Assembly: GCF_008801925.2 (NCBI RefSeq)
Contig: NZ_CP062803.1
Location: forward strand, 868,001 to 932,000
Source: Cupriavidus basilensis
GTDB taxonomy: Bacteria; Pseudomonadota; Gammaproteobacteria; Burkholderiales; Burkholderiaceae
Direction: 5' to 3'
DNA length: 64,000 bases
Made by a program: the position numbers and the translations under genes. The notes beneath the pieces were generated by a model that was not told the DNA's origin, made no database searches, and worked only from the letters and a program-made list of their open reading frames with translations. Within the stretch, counting starts at the first letter, position 1; the number at the start of each line of letters is the position of its first letter. This document shows, piece by piece, positions 36,145-44,873 of this stretch.

Positions 36145-37314
36145 TCAGCCTGCCGGTTGCGCATCCGGTTCCGGTTTTGCCGGCGGGCCTTGTTCGAGCA
36201 GCGCGGCGATCAGGTCCGATTGCGTGACGATGCCCAGCAGCCGCCGCTGGGCATCCACCACCGGCACCTGATGCAGGCCGCCATTGGAAAACGCCCGCGC
36301 CAGCTCCACCATGGGTTGCTCCGCCCGGGCCGTAGCCATGCCCGTGTGCATCAGGTCCTTGGCCGTTCCCGCACGGACCTGCCCCCCGGCGCCGCTGCGC
36401 ACGGCAAGCAGATCCGCCAGGCCAAGCATGCCAAGCAGCCGCCGCTGCGCATCCACCACCGGCAGCGCCTGGATCCCATGCTTGGACAACAGGGCGTGTG
36501 CCTCCAGGCCACTCTGCCCGGACTGCACCGTCACCACGTCCCGCGACATGATGTCCACGCACCGCACATCGCCAAAGTGCCGGCGATACGCCCGTAGCTG
36601 CGCGGCTACCAGGATGTCTTCCAGGTCGTCTTGCTCGATGTCCAGGAACTCGCCGCGCGCCTTGAGCACTTCGTCCAGATCGCTGCGGTTGAATCCCACC
36701 CGCTCGCTCGGCAGCGGATCGGTGGTGCGGTGCGGGTTGGCGTGTTCGACGGGGCGGTGCGGATAGCGCCGGCGCATCAGGTTGTTGAACACCAGCGCTA
36801 CCAGCAGCAGCAACATCGAGTTGACCGCGACCGGCATCACCACGAAGCCAAAGCCAAGCTGGGTCACGGCGTGGCCGCCGAACACCGCGGTAATCGCCAC
36901 CGCGCCGCTGGGCGGGTGCACGCAGCGCAACTGGAACATGGCGACGATGGCCAGCGCCACGGCCACCGAGGCGGCCAGCCCAGGCTCGGGGATCCAGCGC
37001 GCGCAGGCCACGCCGATCAGCGCCGCCACCAGGTTGCCGCCGATGATGGACCAGGGCTGCGCCAGCGGGCTCGCCGGCACGGCGAACAACAACACCGCGC
37101 AGGCACCCATCGGGGCGATGAACCAGGGGTTGAAGCCACCCAGCAGGTGACGGCTGATCCATTCGGTGAGCAGCAGGCCGACCAGCGCGCCCAGGCAGCT
37201 CTTGAGGCGTTCGCGGCGGCCGGCGGCGATGGGGGTGGGGGCAAACGCGCGCAGCCACGCACGTGCCCGGCCTGGCGGGAAGTCGGCTAAGGAGGGGGCC
37301 TGGGATGGCGGCAT
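36145..37314 (-). CDS. HPP-family membrane protein with tandem CBS domains
   Basis: A 389-residue protein. An N-terminal HPP domain has about five transmembrane helices and the name motif (LRCVHPPSGAVAI). A linker (~220-250) is followed by two CBS domains (CVDIMSRDVVTVQSG and AKDLMHTGMATARAEQ) that likely bind adenine nucleotides. HPP proteins have been linked to nitrite or anion transport in plastids and cyanobacteria; the substrate here is unknown. ATG 37314 is preferred over an upstream frame. It is convergent (12 bp) with the purine permease. Confidence 0.85.
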   Translation of the reverse strand: MPPSQAPSLADFPPGRARAWLRAFAPTPIAAGRRERLKSCLGALVGLLLTEWISRHLLGGFNPWFIAPMGACAVLLFAVPASPLAQPWSIIGGNLVAALIGVACARWIPEPGLAASVAVALAIVAMFQLRCVHPPSGAVAITAVFGGHAVTQLGFGFVVMPVAVNSMLLLLVALVFNNLMRRRYPHRPVEHANPHRTTDPLPSERVGFNRSDLDEVLKARGEFLDIEQDDLEDILVAAQLRAYRRHFGDVRCVDIMSRDVVTVQSGQSGLEAHALLSKHGIQALPVVDAQRRLLGMLGLADLLAVRSGAGGQVRAGTAKDLMHTGMATARAEQPMVELARAFSNGGLHQVPVVDAQRRLLGIVTQSDLIAALLEQGPPAKPEPDAQPAG

Positions 37315-37406
37315 GGGTCTCTTTTCTTTGGTTGCGCGGGCGAATGCGCGCAATAGCGCACCTGGATCGCCTTGGCATCGTGCTCCGGAAATCCAGCGCG
37401 CAAATA

Positions 37407-37421
37407 TATCACGACGTGATA
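37407..37421. promoter_or_regulatory. Palindromic operator candidate upstream of the HPP-CBS gene
   Basis: TATCACGACGTGATA is a perfect 7-1-7 palindrome within AT-rich sequence 93 bp upstream of the HPP start. The rest of the gap 37315-37576 holds no gene beyond an unsupported 21-codon frame. Confidence 0.55.
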
Positions 37422-37576
37422 CATTTCGTTTTTCGCGTAGCGCAATCAGCCCGCGATCCGCGACCCGTCCTCCGCCGGCTTTCCCGATCCTGGCCATGCA
37501 CTTCGAAAAACGCGACTACGCCGTCGACCGCCGGCCGCTCCTGCTGGCAGCGCTGGCGTAAGCGCGCTCGCGTCGC

Positions 37577-37999
37577 CTAAAGCTTGTAGCTGGACAGCAG
37601 GATGCTGGTCTCCGTGGCGGCAATGCCGTCGATCAGCCGGATGCGGTCCAGCGTGCGGTCGAAGGCTTCCAGCGAATCCGCGCGCAGCTCGGCGATGATG
37701 TCCCAGCGCCCGTTGGTGGTGTGCATGGCCTGCACATTGGGCTCGCCACGTAGTGCCTGCAGCACCGCGCGCGCCTTGTTGCCTTCCACCGCGATGGTCA
37801 TCCAGGCACGGATGCGGTGCGCCTCGGCTTCGGGCTTCAGCCGCACCGTGTAGCCCACGATCAGGCCTTCCTTTTCCAGCTTGTCGATGCGGTTCTGCAC
37901 GGTGGCGCGCGAGACGCGCAGCGCCTTGGCCAGGGCGGTGGCCGGCGTGCGCGCGTTGTCGCGCAGCAGGGCCAGCAACTGGCGGTCGGTGTCGTCCAT
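37577..37999 (-). CDS. Lrp/AsnC-family transcriptional regulator
   Basis: A 140-residue regulator with an N-terminal HTH (TPATALAKALRVSRATVQNRIDKLEKEGLI) and a RAM ligand-binding domain (ALRGEPNVQAMHTTNGRWDIIAEL). ATG 37999 follows AGGAG. Divergent from the arginine-type hydrolase and ornithine cyclodeaminase genes; it probably responds to arginine or ornithine. Confidence 0.88.
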   Translation of the reverse strand: MDDTDRQLLALLRDNARTPATALAKALRVSRATVQNRIDKLEKEGLIVGYTVRLKPEAEAHRIRAWMTIAVEGNKARAVLQALRGEPNVQAMHTTNGRWDIIAELRADSLEAFDRTLDRIRLIDGIAATETSILLSSYKL

Positions 38000-38053
38000 G
38001 GTGGCTCCTGTTGGGGGGGCGAGGGGTGCTTTTGCCTGCACGATCATCGTGAC

Positions 38054-38115
38054 TGGCGATTCGCCAATTCTAGCTGGCGTTTTGCAATACGACACACGCA
38101 AATTGCGCAACTTGC
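38054..38115. promoter_or_regulatory. Palindromic sites between lrp-type regulator and hydrolase
   Basis: TGGCGATTCGCCA (38054-38066, perfect 6-1-6) and GCAAATTGCGCAACTTGC (38098-38115, near-perfect 18 bp) lie in the divergent gap, as expected for Lrp-family autoregulation and activation. Confidence 0.5.
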
Positions 38116-38204
38116 TGGCTTTTAGTTAGCGGGGCAGTGCACCAGAATGCAGGCATGCCAGGGCATTGACTGACCCCCGCCACCCATCACCCAAAGGAGC
38201 CAGC

Positions 38205-39104
38205 GTGATCCACCAGCCCACCATCTTGCTTGTCGAGCCCACCCATTACGATGTGTCGTACAGCATCAACCCGTGGATGGACCCCGGCCTCTGGGCCAGC
38301 GACCCGCGCGGCATGCATCGCAATGCGGTGGCATCCTTCGAATCCCTGCATGCGGCCCTGCAGGCGGCCGGCTTCACGGTGGAAACCGCGCCCGGCGCGC
38401 CCGGCCTGCCCGACATGGTGTTCCCCGCCAATGCCGCCGTGGTGCTGGACGGCCACGCCGTGCTGGCGCGCTTTCGCTATCCCCAACGGGCCGGCGAGGA
38501 AGCGCCCTTTGCGCGGATCTTCGAGGGCCTGCGCGAACGCGGCCTGATCGACTCCGTCAGCCTGCTGCCTGAAGGCTGCTACCAGGAAGGCGCTGGCGAC
38601 TGCATCTGGGATGCCGTGCGCGGCCATTTCTGGGCCGGCTTTGGCCCGCGCTCCTCGCGTGCCGCGGCCGATGCCATGGCCAGCCATTTCGGCCGCGAGG
38701 TTGTCGCGCTGGAGCTTGCCACGGCGCAGAGCTATCACCTTGACGTGTGCTTCTGCCCGCTGTCCGGCGGCGAGATTCTCTACTACCCGCCCGCCTTTAC
38801 GCAGGACGCCCTGCGCATCTTGCGCGAGCGCGTGCCGGCCAGCCTGCGCATCGAAGCGAGCGAGGACGACCTGCGCCACTTCAGCGTCAATGCGGTCAAC
38901 CTGCATGACCAGGTGGTGATGACGCGCACCACGCCGCACCTGCGCGCCGAACTGGGCCAGCGCGGCTACCAGTTGCGCGAGGTGGACCTGTCGCCGTACA
39001 TGCTGTCCGGCGGCGGCGCCTACTGCATGACGCTGCGCCTGGACCGCACCAGCGGGCCGGCCCTGGCGAGCGCCGCGGCCGACGGCGCCGCGGTGGCGGC
39101 ATGA
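38205..39104 (+). CDS. Arginine deiminase/DDAH-superfamily hydrolase
   Basis: A 299-residue guanidino-group modifying enzyme (dimethylarginine dimethylaminohydrolase, arginine deiminase-related or amidinotransferase fold). Catalytic elements are Asp in LPDMVFPANAAVV, His in YHLDVCF, and the C-terminal nucleophile Cys in SGGGAYCMTLRL. GTG 38205 has AAAGGAG 6-7 nt upstream. The ornithine cyclodeaminase 49 bp downstream suggests the pair converts an arginine-like compound via citrulline or ornithine toward proline. Confidence 0.82.
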   Translation: MIHQPTILLVEPTHYDVSYSINPWMDPGLWASDPRGMHRNAVASFESLHAALQAAGFTVETAPGAPGLPDMVFPANAAVVLDGHAVLARFRYPQRAGEEAPFARIFEGLRERGLIDSVSLLPEGCYQEGAGDCIWDAVRGHFWAGFGPRSSRAAADAMASHFGREVVALELATAQSYHLDVCFCPLSGGEILYYPPAFTQDALRILRERVPASLRIEASEDDLRHFSVNAVNLHDQVVMTRTTPHLRAELGQRGYQLREVDLSPYMLSGGGAYCMTLRLDRTSGPALASAAADGAAVAA

Positions 39105-39153
39105 GCGCGAAGGGCGAGCAAAAGCCAAGACCGAGCCAGCAAGGGAGAACACC

Positions 39154-40230
39154 ATGAAGGAGATCGCCATGACCCGCTTTCTGGACGCTGCCGATGTGGC
39201 GGCGCTGGTGCGCGCCACGGGCGTCGCCAACGCCATCGCGCAGATGGCGCATCACATTCGCCAGGATTTCGTGCGCTGGGACGCCTTCGATAAATCCGCG
39301 CGGCTGGCGACGCATTCCGTCGACGGGGTGATCGAGCTGATGCCGGTGAGCGACGCCGTGCAATATGCGTTCAAGTACGTCAACGGCCATCCGCGCAACG
39401 CGCAGAACGCCATGCCGACGGTGATGGCGTTTGGCGTGCTGGCGGAAGTGGCAAGCGGCTTTCCGCTGCTGCTTTGCGATCTCACGCTGGCTACCGCGTT
39501 GCGCACTGCCGCCACGTCGGCACTCGCCGCGCAGGTGATGGCGCGGCCCGGCGCCGCCACGCTGGCGCTGATCGGCAACGGCGCGCAGGCGGAGTTCCAG
39601 GCGCTGGCTTTCCATGCCATGGTGGGCATCCGGGAGATCCGCGCCTACGATATCGATCCCGCCGCAACGGCGCGGCTCGCGCGCAACCTGCACGGCGTGC
39701 CGGGGCTGAAGGTGGTGGCTGTGGACTCGGTGCGCGCAGCCGTGCAGGGCGCCGACATCATCAGCACCGTCACCGCCGACAAGACGCGGGCCACCATCCT
39801 CACGCCTGACCTGGTCGTGCCCGGCGTGCATATCAATGCGGTAGGCGGCGATTGCCCGGGCAAGACCGAACTGCATCCGCAGATCCTGCGCCAGGCGCGC
39901 ATTGTGGTCGAGTACGCGCCGCAGACCCGCATCGAAGGCGAGATCCAGCAATTGCCGCCGGATACGCCGGTGACGGAGTTGTGGGAGATCTTGTCCGGCC
40001 GGGTGGCCGGGCGCACCGAAACGGGGCAGGTGACGGTGTTCGACTCGGTGGGATTTGCGCTGGAGGATTACTCCGCGCTGCGCTGGCTTCATGCCGCGGC
40101 CCACGCGCAGCATCGCGGCAGCCACGTGGAGCTGGTGGCGACGCCGCCGGATCCCCGCGATCTCTATGGCTGGATGATGGACGCCGGCGTGCCGCAGCCC
40201 GTGCGTGAGCCGCTGGCGGCGCTGGCCTGA
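39154..40230 (+). CDS. Ornithine cyclodeaminase family protein
   Basis: A 358-residue NAD-dependent enzyme of the OCD/mu-crystallin family converting L-ornithine to L-proline and ammonia. The Rossmann motif is ALIGNGAQAEFQALAF; TATALRTAATSALAA-like (LATALRTAATSALAAQ) and INAVGGDCPGKTEL are diagnostic, the latter containing the catalytic Asp region of ornithine-specific members. RBS AAGGGAG. Confidence 0.87.
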   Translation: MKEIAMTRFLDAADVAALVRATGVANAIAQMAHHIRQDFVRWDAFDKSARLATHSVDGVIELMPVSDAVQYAFKYVNGHPRNAQNAMPTVMAFGVLAEVASGFPLLLCDLTLATALRTAATSALAAQVMARPGAATLALIGNGAQAEFQALAFHAMVGIREIRAYDIDPAATARLARNLHGVPGLKVVAVDSVRAAVQGADIISTVTADKTRATILTPDLVVPGVHINAVGGDCPGKTELHPQILRQARIVVEYAPQTRIEGEIQQLPPDTPVTELWEILSGRVAGRTETGQVTVFDSVGFALEDYSALRWLHAAAHAQHRGSHVELVATPPDPRDLYGWMMDAGVPQPVREPLAALA

Positions 40231-40246
40231 AGCGGCGGCTCATGCG

Positions 40247-40287
40247 ACAACGCCGCAGTCGTGCGGGTCACGAGACTGCGGCGTTGT
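40247..40287. terminator. Strong hairpin after ornithine cyclodeaminase gene
   Basis: Perfect 14-bp stem (ACAACGCCGCAGTC / GACTGCGGCGTTGT) with a 13-nt loop, 17 bp past the stop and between convergent genes. No T-run follows, so it may be a Rho-assisted or bidirectional stop, or an mRNA stabiliser. Confidence 0.65.
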
Positions 40288-40417
40288 GGCGTGCGGTCTA
40301 TAGCGAGTGCCACGCCCACGGGTAACGGGCAAGGCAAGCCGGGCGGCCGGGTGACGGCCGTGCAGATAGCTGCCGGTGAAACGTCCTGGACACGGGTCTT
40401 GGCGATGTGCCGGCCGA

Positions 40418-41020
40418 TCAGCCGGCTGCGCCCCGGGTCATCATCAGTTGCGCGCGCAGGAAGCCTTTGACTTCTTCCAGCGAGGGCGTTTTGAGGAACA
40501 CCATGATGCCCCATTGCTGCAGTGCATCGGCCACGCCGTCATAGGCCTGGCGGTTGGTGATCACGGCGAAGATGACGTTCTGGCGCGCAAAGAAGTTCTG
40601 CAGCTTCTCGATGGTGGCCGACTCGGCGTCAGTGAGTTCTTCCACGTAGTACAGCACCACTCGCGGATGCGAGCTGACCGAAGTAATGATGGTATCCACC
40701 ACGTCCTCCACCACCACGCTTTTCAGGGGCAAGCCCCATTTGCCCAATTGTGCGTGGATGCGTTGGGCTTCCTGGTGGTTCGGGTGAAACACCACCAGGT
40801 CGAGTTCATGCACTGACGGAAGTTCCTGCCCCACGCGCGTGGCCAGCAGGCGATGCACGGTCTCCTTATGTATGCGCCGGTGGCCGCCGTTGGTCTTCCA
40901 CGCCCCGAGTTCGCCACGTTCCACCATTTTCTGCACTGTCCCCAATGACACATTGAGCAGCTTCGCGGCGGTACGCGTACTGTAGTAAGGCTTTTCAGCC
41001 AGTTCTGAATCCAGTTTCAT
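40418..41020 (-). CDS. Excisionase-type HTH regulator with receiver-like C-terminal domain
   Basis: A 200-residue protein. Residues ~12-60 form a MerR/excisionase-like HTH (STRTAAKLLNVSLGTVQKMVERGELGAWKTNGGHRRI). The rest (~72-195) alternates strands and helices like a response-regulator receiver (ELDLVVFHPNHQEAQRIHAQL, VVLYYVEELTD, VIFAVITNRQAY, VFLKTPSLEEVKGFLRAQL). The usual paired N-terminal acidic residues and phospho-Asp context are not evident, so it may be phosphorylation-independent. No partner kinase is adjacent. Target unknown. Confidence 0.7.
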   Translation of the reverse strand: MKLDSELAEKPYYSTRTAAKLLNVSLGTVQKMVERGELGAWKTNGGHRRIHKETVHRLLATRVGQELPSVHELDLVVFHPNHQEAQRIHAQLGKWGLPLKSVVVEDVVDTIITSVSSHPRVVLYYVEELTDAESATIEKLQNFFARQNVIFAVITNRQAYDGVADALQQWGIMVFLKTPSLEEVKGFLRAQLMMTRGAAG

Positions 41021-41538
41021 CCGTTCACCCGTTAACTAAATACACCGCACTGCGAGAGAAACAGCAGTGACAGCGCGAGCCTTCCGCGCTGGTTTGGGCT
41101 TGGCAACGCAAGGCAACGCTAGCCATGAAGACGGTTGCATGCTGGCACCATTAGGCCTCTTGCGTAACCTGCCCTCGCATCTGGGGCGGCGGGAGCGAAG
41201 GTGCTCCCATGGTCTTGCAACGGCATGATCTATGTCACTGGTGCCTGATTCTCCCAACGGAAGAATGCCAGCCTCGAATCATATGCGGTATCGAACATAA
41301 GCGACCAGACGGCATGCCAAATATTTCGAAATCGCACTGAACGCTCCCACTTCTGGGTTTAAACGCATATTGCCGCGTTTTGGCAGACACGGGCGAGCGG
41401 GAATTTATCGCAAACATTGCATACATCTGAAGTGCTTCCGCCACGCGCGCCGAGCGTCGAAACGTATAGCGCACATGGCCACGCGGCCGCGCGGCGAAGG
41501 AATGATAAAGAGGGCGCGGGCAGCAATTTCGCCAGCCG
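41021..41538. other. 518-bp intergenic region, no gene recognised
   Basis: It lies between the HTH regulator start and the glycosyltransferase stop. It is relatively AT-rich at 41250-41460, with a hairpin GGGAGC/GCTCCC near 41190-41207. No supported coding frame or known riboswitch was recognised; it probably holds the HTH gene promoter. Confidence 0.5.
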
Positions 41539-42561
41539 TCAGGGATTTCGCCCGCCAGCCACTGCCACCGTTTGCCGGGCCGATGCGACTGGCAGGTTGC
41601 CGAATTCACCTTCCCCGTCTGCAGCCATACCCGGCATCGGGAGGGATTGGTGCACGGGCGCCGGCGCGCTTTCCGGGCACACGGACTCGGGATCTGGCGC
41701 GGGCAGCGCCATGGACCTTTCCAGTTCGCGTGTCTTGAGCACGATGAAGTATTCGTAGATCGACTGCAGCATGGCGTAGGTGAGCCCGGCCCGTCCATCG
41801 AGAAAGCCGCGCTTGCCCAGGTACAGGATCGCGAACTTGACGAGGGGGCGCAACGGCAGGCGGAAGAACAGTTCCTTCTGGTGCGCGCGGCGCCGGTGGA
41901 AATCCGTCGCGAACAGGGCTTCGGCCAGGCTGAACGCTGCCTCGGCGCGCCGGTTCTCGATGATCTGCATCGCTTCCAGCCCGCTGTAATTGTTGTGGCG
42001 GGTGATCCAGTGGGTCACGCCTTTGCTGAACGGGTAGTGATCGAGGTAGCCCGTCAGTTCGCCGGCCGGGCCGTCGGGAATCGACACCGGGTTTACCAGA
42101 CGCTCGTAGCGCATCCGCTCCGGGCGGAACAAGCGCAGGTAGAAGGGAGATGTCTGTACATGGCGCAACCAGGTGCCGAGGAAAAAGTCGCGCCGTTGCA
42201 CCCGGAACGCGACCTCGTCGCGCGGCGCGCGCACTGCGGCCCGGGCTTGCGCCACGAGTTCGGGCGTCATGCGCTCGTCGGCGTCGATGTAGAACACCCA
42301 GGGATGGCGGAAGCGGATGTGCTGCAGGCCCCAGTTCTGGTGGCTCGCCCAGTTGTCGAAGACACGCTGCGTGACATGCGCGCCAAAGCGCTGCGCGATC
42401 GCCACCGTGGCGTCGGTGCTCATCGAGTCGTACACGTGAATGTCGTCCGACCAGGCCACGCTTTGCAGGCAGCCCGGCAGGTCCTGCTCCTCGTTGCGGG
42501 TCAGGATCAGCACGGAGATGCCCGGCGCTTGCATGGGCTGGCTAGGCTGGAGACTTGGCAT
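41539..42561 (-). CDS. Family 2 glycosyltransferase
   Basis: A 340-residue GT-A fold enzyme. The N-terminal ISVLILTRNEEQDLPGCL, the metal-binding DAD in FYIDADERM, and NWGLQH resemble the WaaE/KdtX-like lipopolysaccharide core and exopolysaccharide branch. The C-terminal ~50 residues are Pro/Ala-rich and probably disordered. The start overlaps the acetyltransferase stop by 20 bp, so translation is coupled. Confidence 0.83.
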   Translation of the reverse strand: MPSLQPSQPMQAPGISVLILTRNEEQDLPGCLQSVAWSDDIHVYDSMSTDATVAIAQRFGAHVTQRVFDNWASHQNWGLQHIRFRHPWVFYIDADERMTPELVAQARAAVRAPRDEVAFRVQRRDFFLGTWLRHVQTSPFYLRLFRPERMRYERLVNPVSIPDGPAGELTGYLDHYPFSKGVTHWITRHNNYSGLEAMQIIENRRAEAAFSLAEALFATDFHRRRAHQKELFFRLPLRPLVKFAILYLGKRGFLDGRAGLTYAMLQSIYEYFIVLKTRELERSMALPAPDPESVCPESAPAPVHQSLPMPGMAADGEGEFGNLPVASARQTVAVAGGRNP

Positions 42562-43108
42562 GTCTGACTCTCGTGCTGATGGCGCGGGCCGGGATGCCCG
42601 CGTAGACGGTCCATGGCGTGCGCAGGCTTTTGCTGACCACCGCGCGCGGCGCGATCACCGCGCCCTCGGCCAGCGTCACGCCGGGCGAGACAAAGGCTTC
42701 GGCGCAGATCCACACGTGCGCCGCAAGCACGATGGGATGGGCTACCAGCTGGAAGTTGGTGCTGTTGTAGTCGTGCGTGCCGGTGCACAGGTGCGCGCCC
42801 TGCGAGACCACGCAGAAATCGCCGATGTCGATCGGCGCCATGTTGTACAGCGTGACGCCATCGGCCACGCCGACATGGCTGCCCACGCGCAGGTTCCACG
42901 GCGCCCAGATCTTCACGCCCGGATAGATATGCACATGCACGCCCAGTTGCGCCCCGAACAACCTCAGCAGCGCCGCGCGCCATGCATGCAGCGGGCGCGG
43001 GCTTGGCCTGAACAGGCACAACCAGGCCCAGTGCCAGAGCTGGCGCTGAATCCGGTTGCCCAGCGAAAACGAAGCGCCGGTAGTCGGGTCGTTTCCTTGA
43101 AGGATCAT
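42542..43108 (-). CDS. WcaF-like hexapeptide-repeat O-acetyltransferase
   Basis: A 188-residue left-handed beta-helix acyltransferase (HIYPGVKIWAPWNLRVG, SHVGVADGVTLYNMAP, CVVSQGAHLCTGTHDYN with the catalytic His). It resembles colanic-acid/EPS acetyltransferase WcaF. ATG 43108 with GGAG upstream. It forms a two-gene unit with the glycosyltransferase, implying decoration of an envelope polysaccharide; no other polysaccharide genes are adjacent. Confidence 0.82.
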   Translation of the reverse strand: MILQGNDPTTGASFSLGNRIQRQLWHWAWLCLFRPSPRPLHAWRAALLRLFGAQLGVHVHIYPGVKIWAPWNLRVGSHVGVADGVTLYNMAPIDIGDFCVVSQGAHLCTGTHDYNSTNFQLVAHPIVLAAHVWICAEAFVSPGVTLAEGAVIAPRAVVSKSLRTPWTVYAGIPARAISTRVRHAKSPA

Positions 43109-43511
43109 CGTCGGTCCGCTCCTGCTGGTTGGCGGCTTCTCAATACGCGGCAAGGCCCGGCAGCCATGGAGGCGACCACGGTGCGGGCCAGCACCGCGGT
43201 CGCCGAACCCGGCCGAAGCCAGGCTTTGCCCCGCACCGGCCGCGCCAGGCACGGCAAGGTGCAAAGCGCGCGGGAAGGGGTGAAACCATAGTGGCGCGGC
43301 GTGCGCGCCGCTTCGGTGCGGCACCTCACACAAGGAAAAACGAAGCAGGAAGGAAGCGGGGGAGGGAGCGGGAGAGAAGGGGGACGCGTGGGGAGGTGGC
43401 AGCGGCAGCCGACGCTGCAAGGCAAGCCGCAACGCTAGCTGTGCGCAAGCCGTTACGGTTCAGCCGGTGGCAGCTAGCGCCGCCGCCCGGCAAACCTCAA
43501 GGCCTGTCATC
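43109..43511. other. 403-bp intergenic region, no gene recognised
   Basis: It separates wcaF-like and dctD-like genes, both on the minus strand. It is purine-rich around 43325-43400 and has no clear promoter, hairpin with T-run, or supported coding frame. Confidence 0.5.
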
Positions 43512-44873
43512 TCAAAGCCGGTATTTCCTGACCTTGTCGAACAAGGTGGTCTTGGCAATGCCCAGCGCCTCGCTCGCGCGGCTGAGGTTCCCCTCATGCC
43601 TGCGCATGGCGTCGGCAATCATGGCCCGCTCGAACTGCTCCACGGCCTGCGCCAGCGGCAGCGCTGCCGGCTCGGCGGTGCCTTGCCCGGGATTGCACCC
43701 CAGTCCCAGCACATGGCGCTCGGCCAGGTTGCGCAGCTCGCGCACATTGCCTGGCCACGGATAGGCCATCAGCGCAGCGAGCTCCGCCGGCGTGGCGGGC
43801 TGCGCCTCGCGCTCGAAGCGCAGCGCCGCCTGCGCGACAAAATGCTCGAACAGCGGCGGCACGTCTTCGCGCCGCTCGCGCAGCGGCGGCAGCTCCAGCG
43901 TCACCACGTTGAGCCGGTAGTAGAGGTCGGTGCGGAACTGGCCGGCCGCCGAGAGCGCCTTCAGGTCTGCCTTGGTGGCCGCGACCACGCGGGTGTTGAC
44001 CGGCACCGGCGTATTGGAGCCAAGCCGCTCCACCACGCGCTCCTGCAGCACCCGCAGCAGCTTGATCTGCATCTGCATCGGCATGCTCTCGATCTCGTCG
44101 AGGAACAGCGTGCCGCCCTCGGCGTGCTCGATCTTGCCGATGCGCCGCCGTGCCGCGCCGGTAAACGAGCCGGCCTCATGGCCGAAGATCTCGCTTTCAA
44201 ACAGCTGCTCGGGCAGGCCGCCGCAATTGATCGGCACGAAGTGCCGCGCGCGGCGCGAGCTTGCTTCGTGCAGGCAGCGGGCGACCAGTTCCTTGCCGGT
44301 GCCGGTCTCGCCGTGGATGAGCACGTTGGCGGCGGTGTCGGCCAGGTCGGCGATCAGCTTGCGCAGCCGTTCGATGGATGGCGAATGGCCGATCAGCCGC
44401 GCCTGCAAGGTATCGCGCCCGGCCAGCTTCCTGCGCAGCTCGGCCACTTCGAGCACCAGCCGGCGCTTTTCCAGCGCGCGCTGCGTGACTTCGACCAGGC
44501 GCTCGGGCGAGAACGGTTTTTCCAGGAAATGGTAGGCGCCGGCCTTCATGGCCTGCACGGCCAGGCTGACGTCGCCGTGGCCCGTGACCATCACCACCGG
44601 CAGCGCATCGTCGCGCGAGCGCAGCTCATGCAGCAGCGCCATGCCGTCGATGCCGGGCAGGCGGATGTCGCTCACCACCACGCCGGGAAAATGGCTGCCG
44701 ACCTCGCGCAGGGCGGCTTCGGCGCTCGCCACGGCACGCGTGGCAATGCCTTCGAGCCGCAGTGCCTGCTCGCAGCCCAGGCGCACGTCGGGGTCGTCTT
44801 CGACGATCAGCACGGTCAGCGGCGCGGGGTCGATCGCGTCGGGGGAATCGGCGTGGTTCGCGTCAGTTGCCAT
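43512..44873 (-). CDS. dctD: Sigma-54-dependent response regulator, DctD type
   Basis: A 453-residue NtrC-family activator. The receiver domain has acidic pair EDD and phospho-Asp in [13 protein letters not shown]. The AAA+ domain has Walker A GETGTGKE and Walker [12 protein letters not shown], followed by a Fis-type HTH at the C-terminus ([23 protein letters not shown]). The sigma-54 contact loop reads GSFTGA instead of the usual GAFTGA. ATG 44873 overlaps the kinase gene by 11 bp. It should activate dctA downstream of DctB. Confidence 0.9.
   Translation of the reverse strand: MATDANHADSPDAIDPAPLTVLIVEDDPDVRLGCEQALRLEGIATRAVASAEAALREVGSHFPGVVVSDIRLPGIDGMALLHELRSRDDALPVVMVTGHGDVSLAVQAMKAGAYHFLEKPFSPERLVEVTQRALEKRRLVLEVAELRRKLAGRDTLQARLIGHSPSIERLRKLIADLADTAANVLIHGETGTGKELVARCLHEASSRRARHFVPINCGGLPEQLFESEIFGHEAGSFTGAARRRIGKIEHAEGGTLFLDEIESMPMQMQIKLLRVLQERVVERLGSNTPVPVNTRVVAATKADLKALSAAGQFRTDLYYRLNVVTLELPPLRERREDVPPLFEHFVAQAALRFEREAQPATPAELAALMAYPWPGNVRELRNLAERHVLGLGCNPGQGTAEPAALPLAQAVEQFERAMIADAMRRHEGNLSRASEALGIAKTTLFDKVRKYRL

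Noticed and set aside
37497..37562. 21-codon plus-strand leader peptide near the Lrp-type gene
   Set aside because: No downstream gene in the same direction and no attenuator-like structure.
41021..41538. Riboswitch or sRNA in the long gap upstream of the HTH regulator
   Set aside because: Only one short hairpin is visible and no known aptamer motif was recognised.
41235..41798. 187-codon minus-strand frame overlapping the glycosyltransferase 3' end
   Set aside because: It overlaps a well-supported gene in another frame and shows no domain or start signal.
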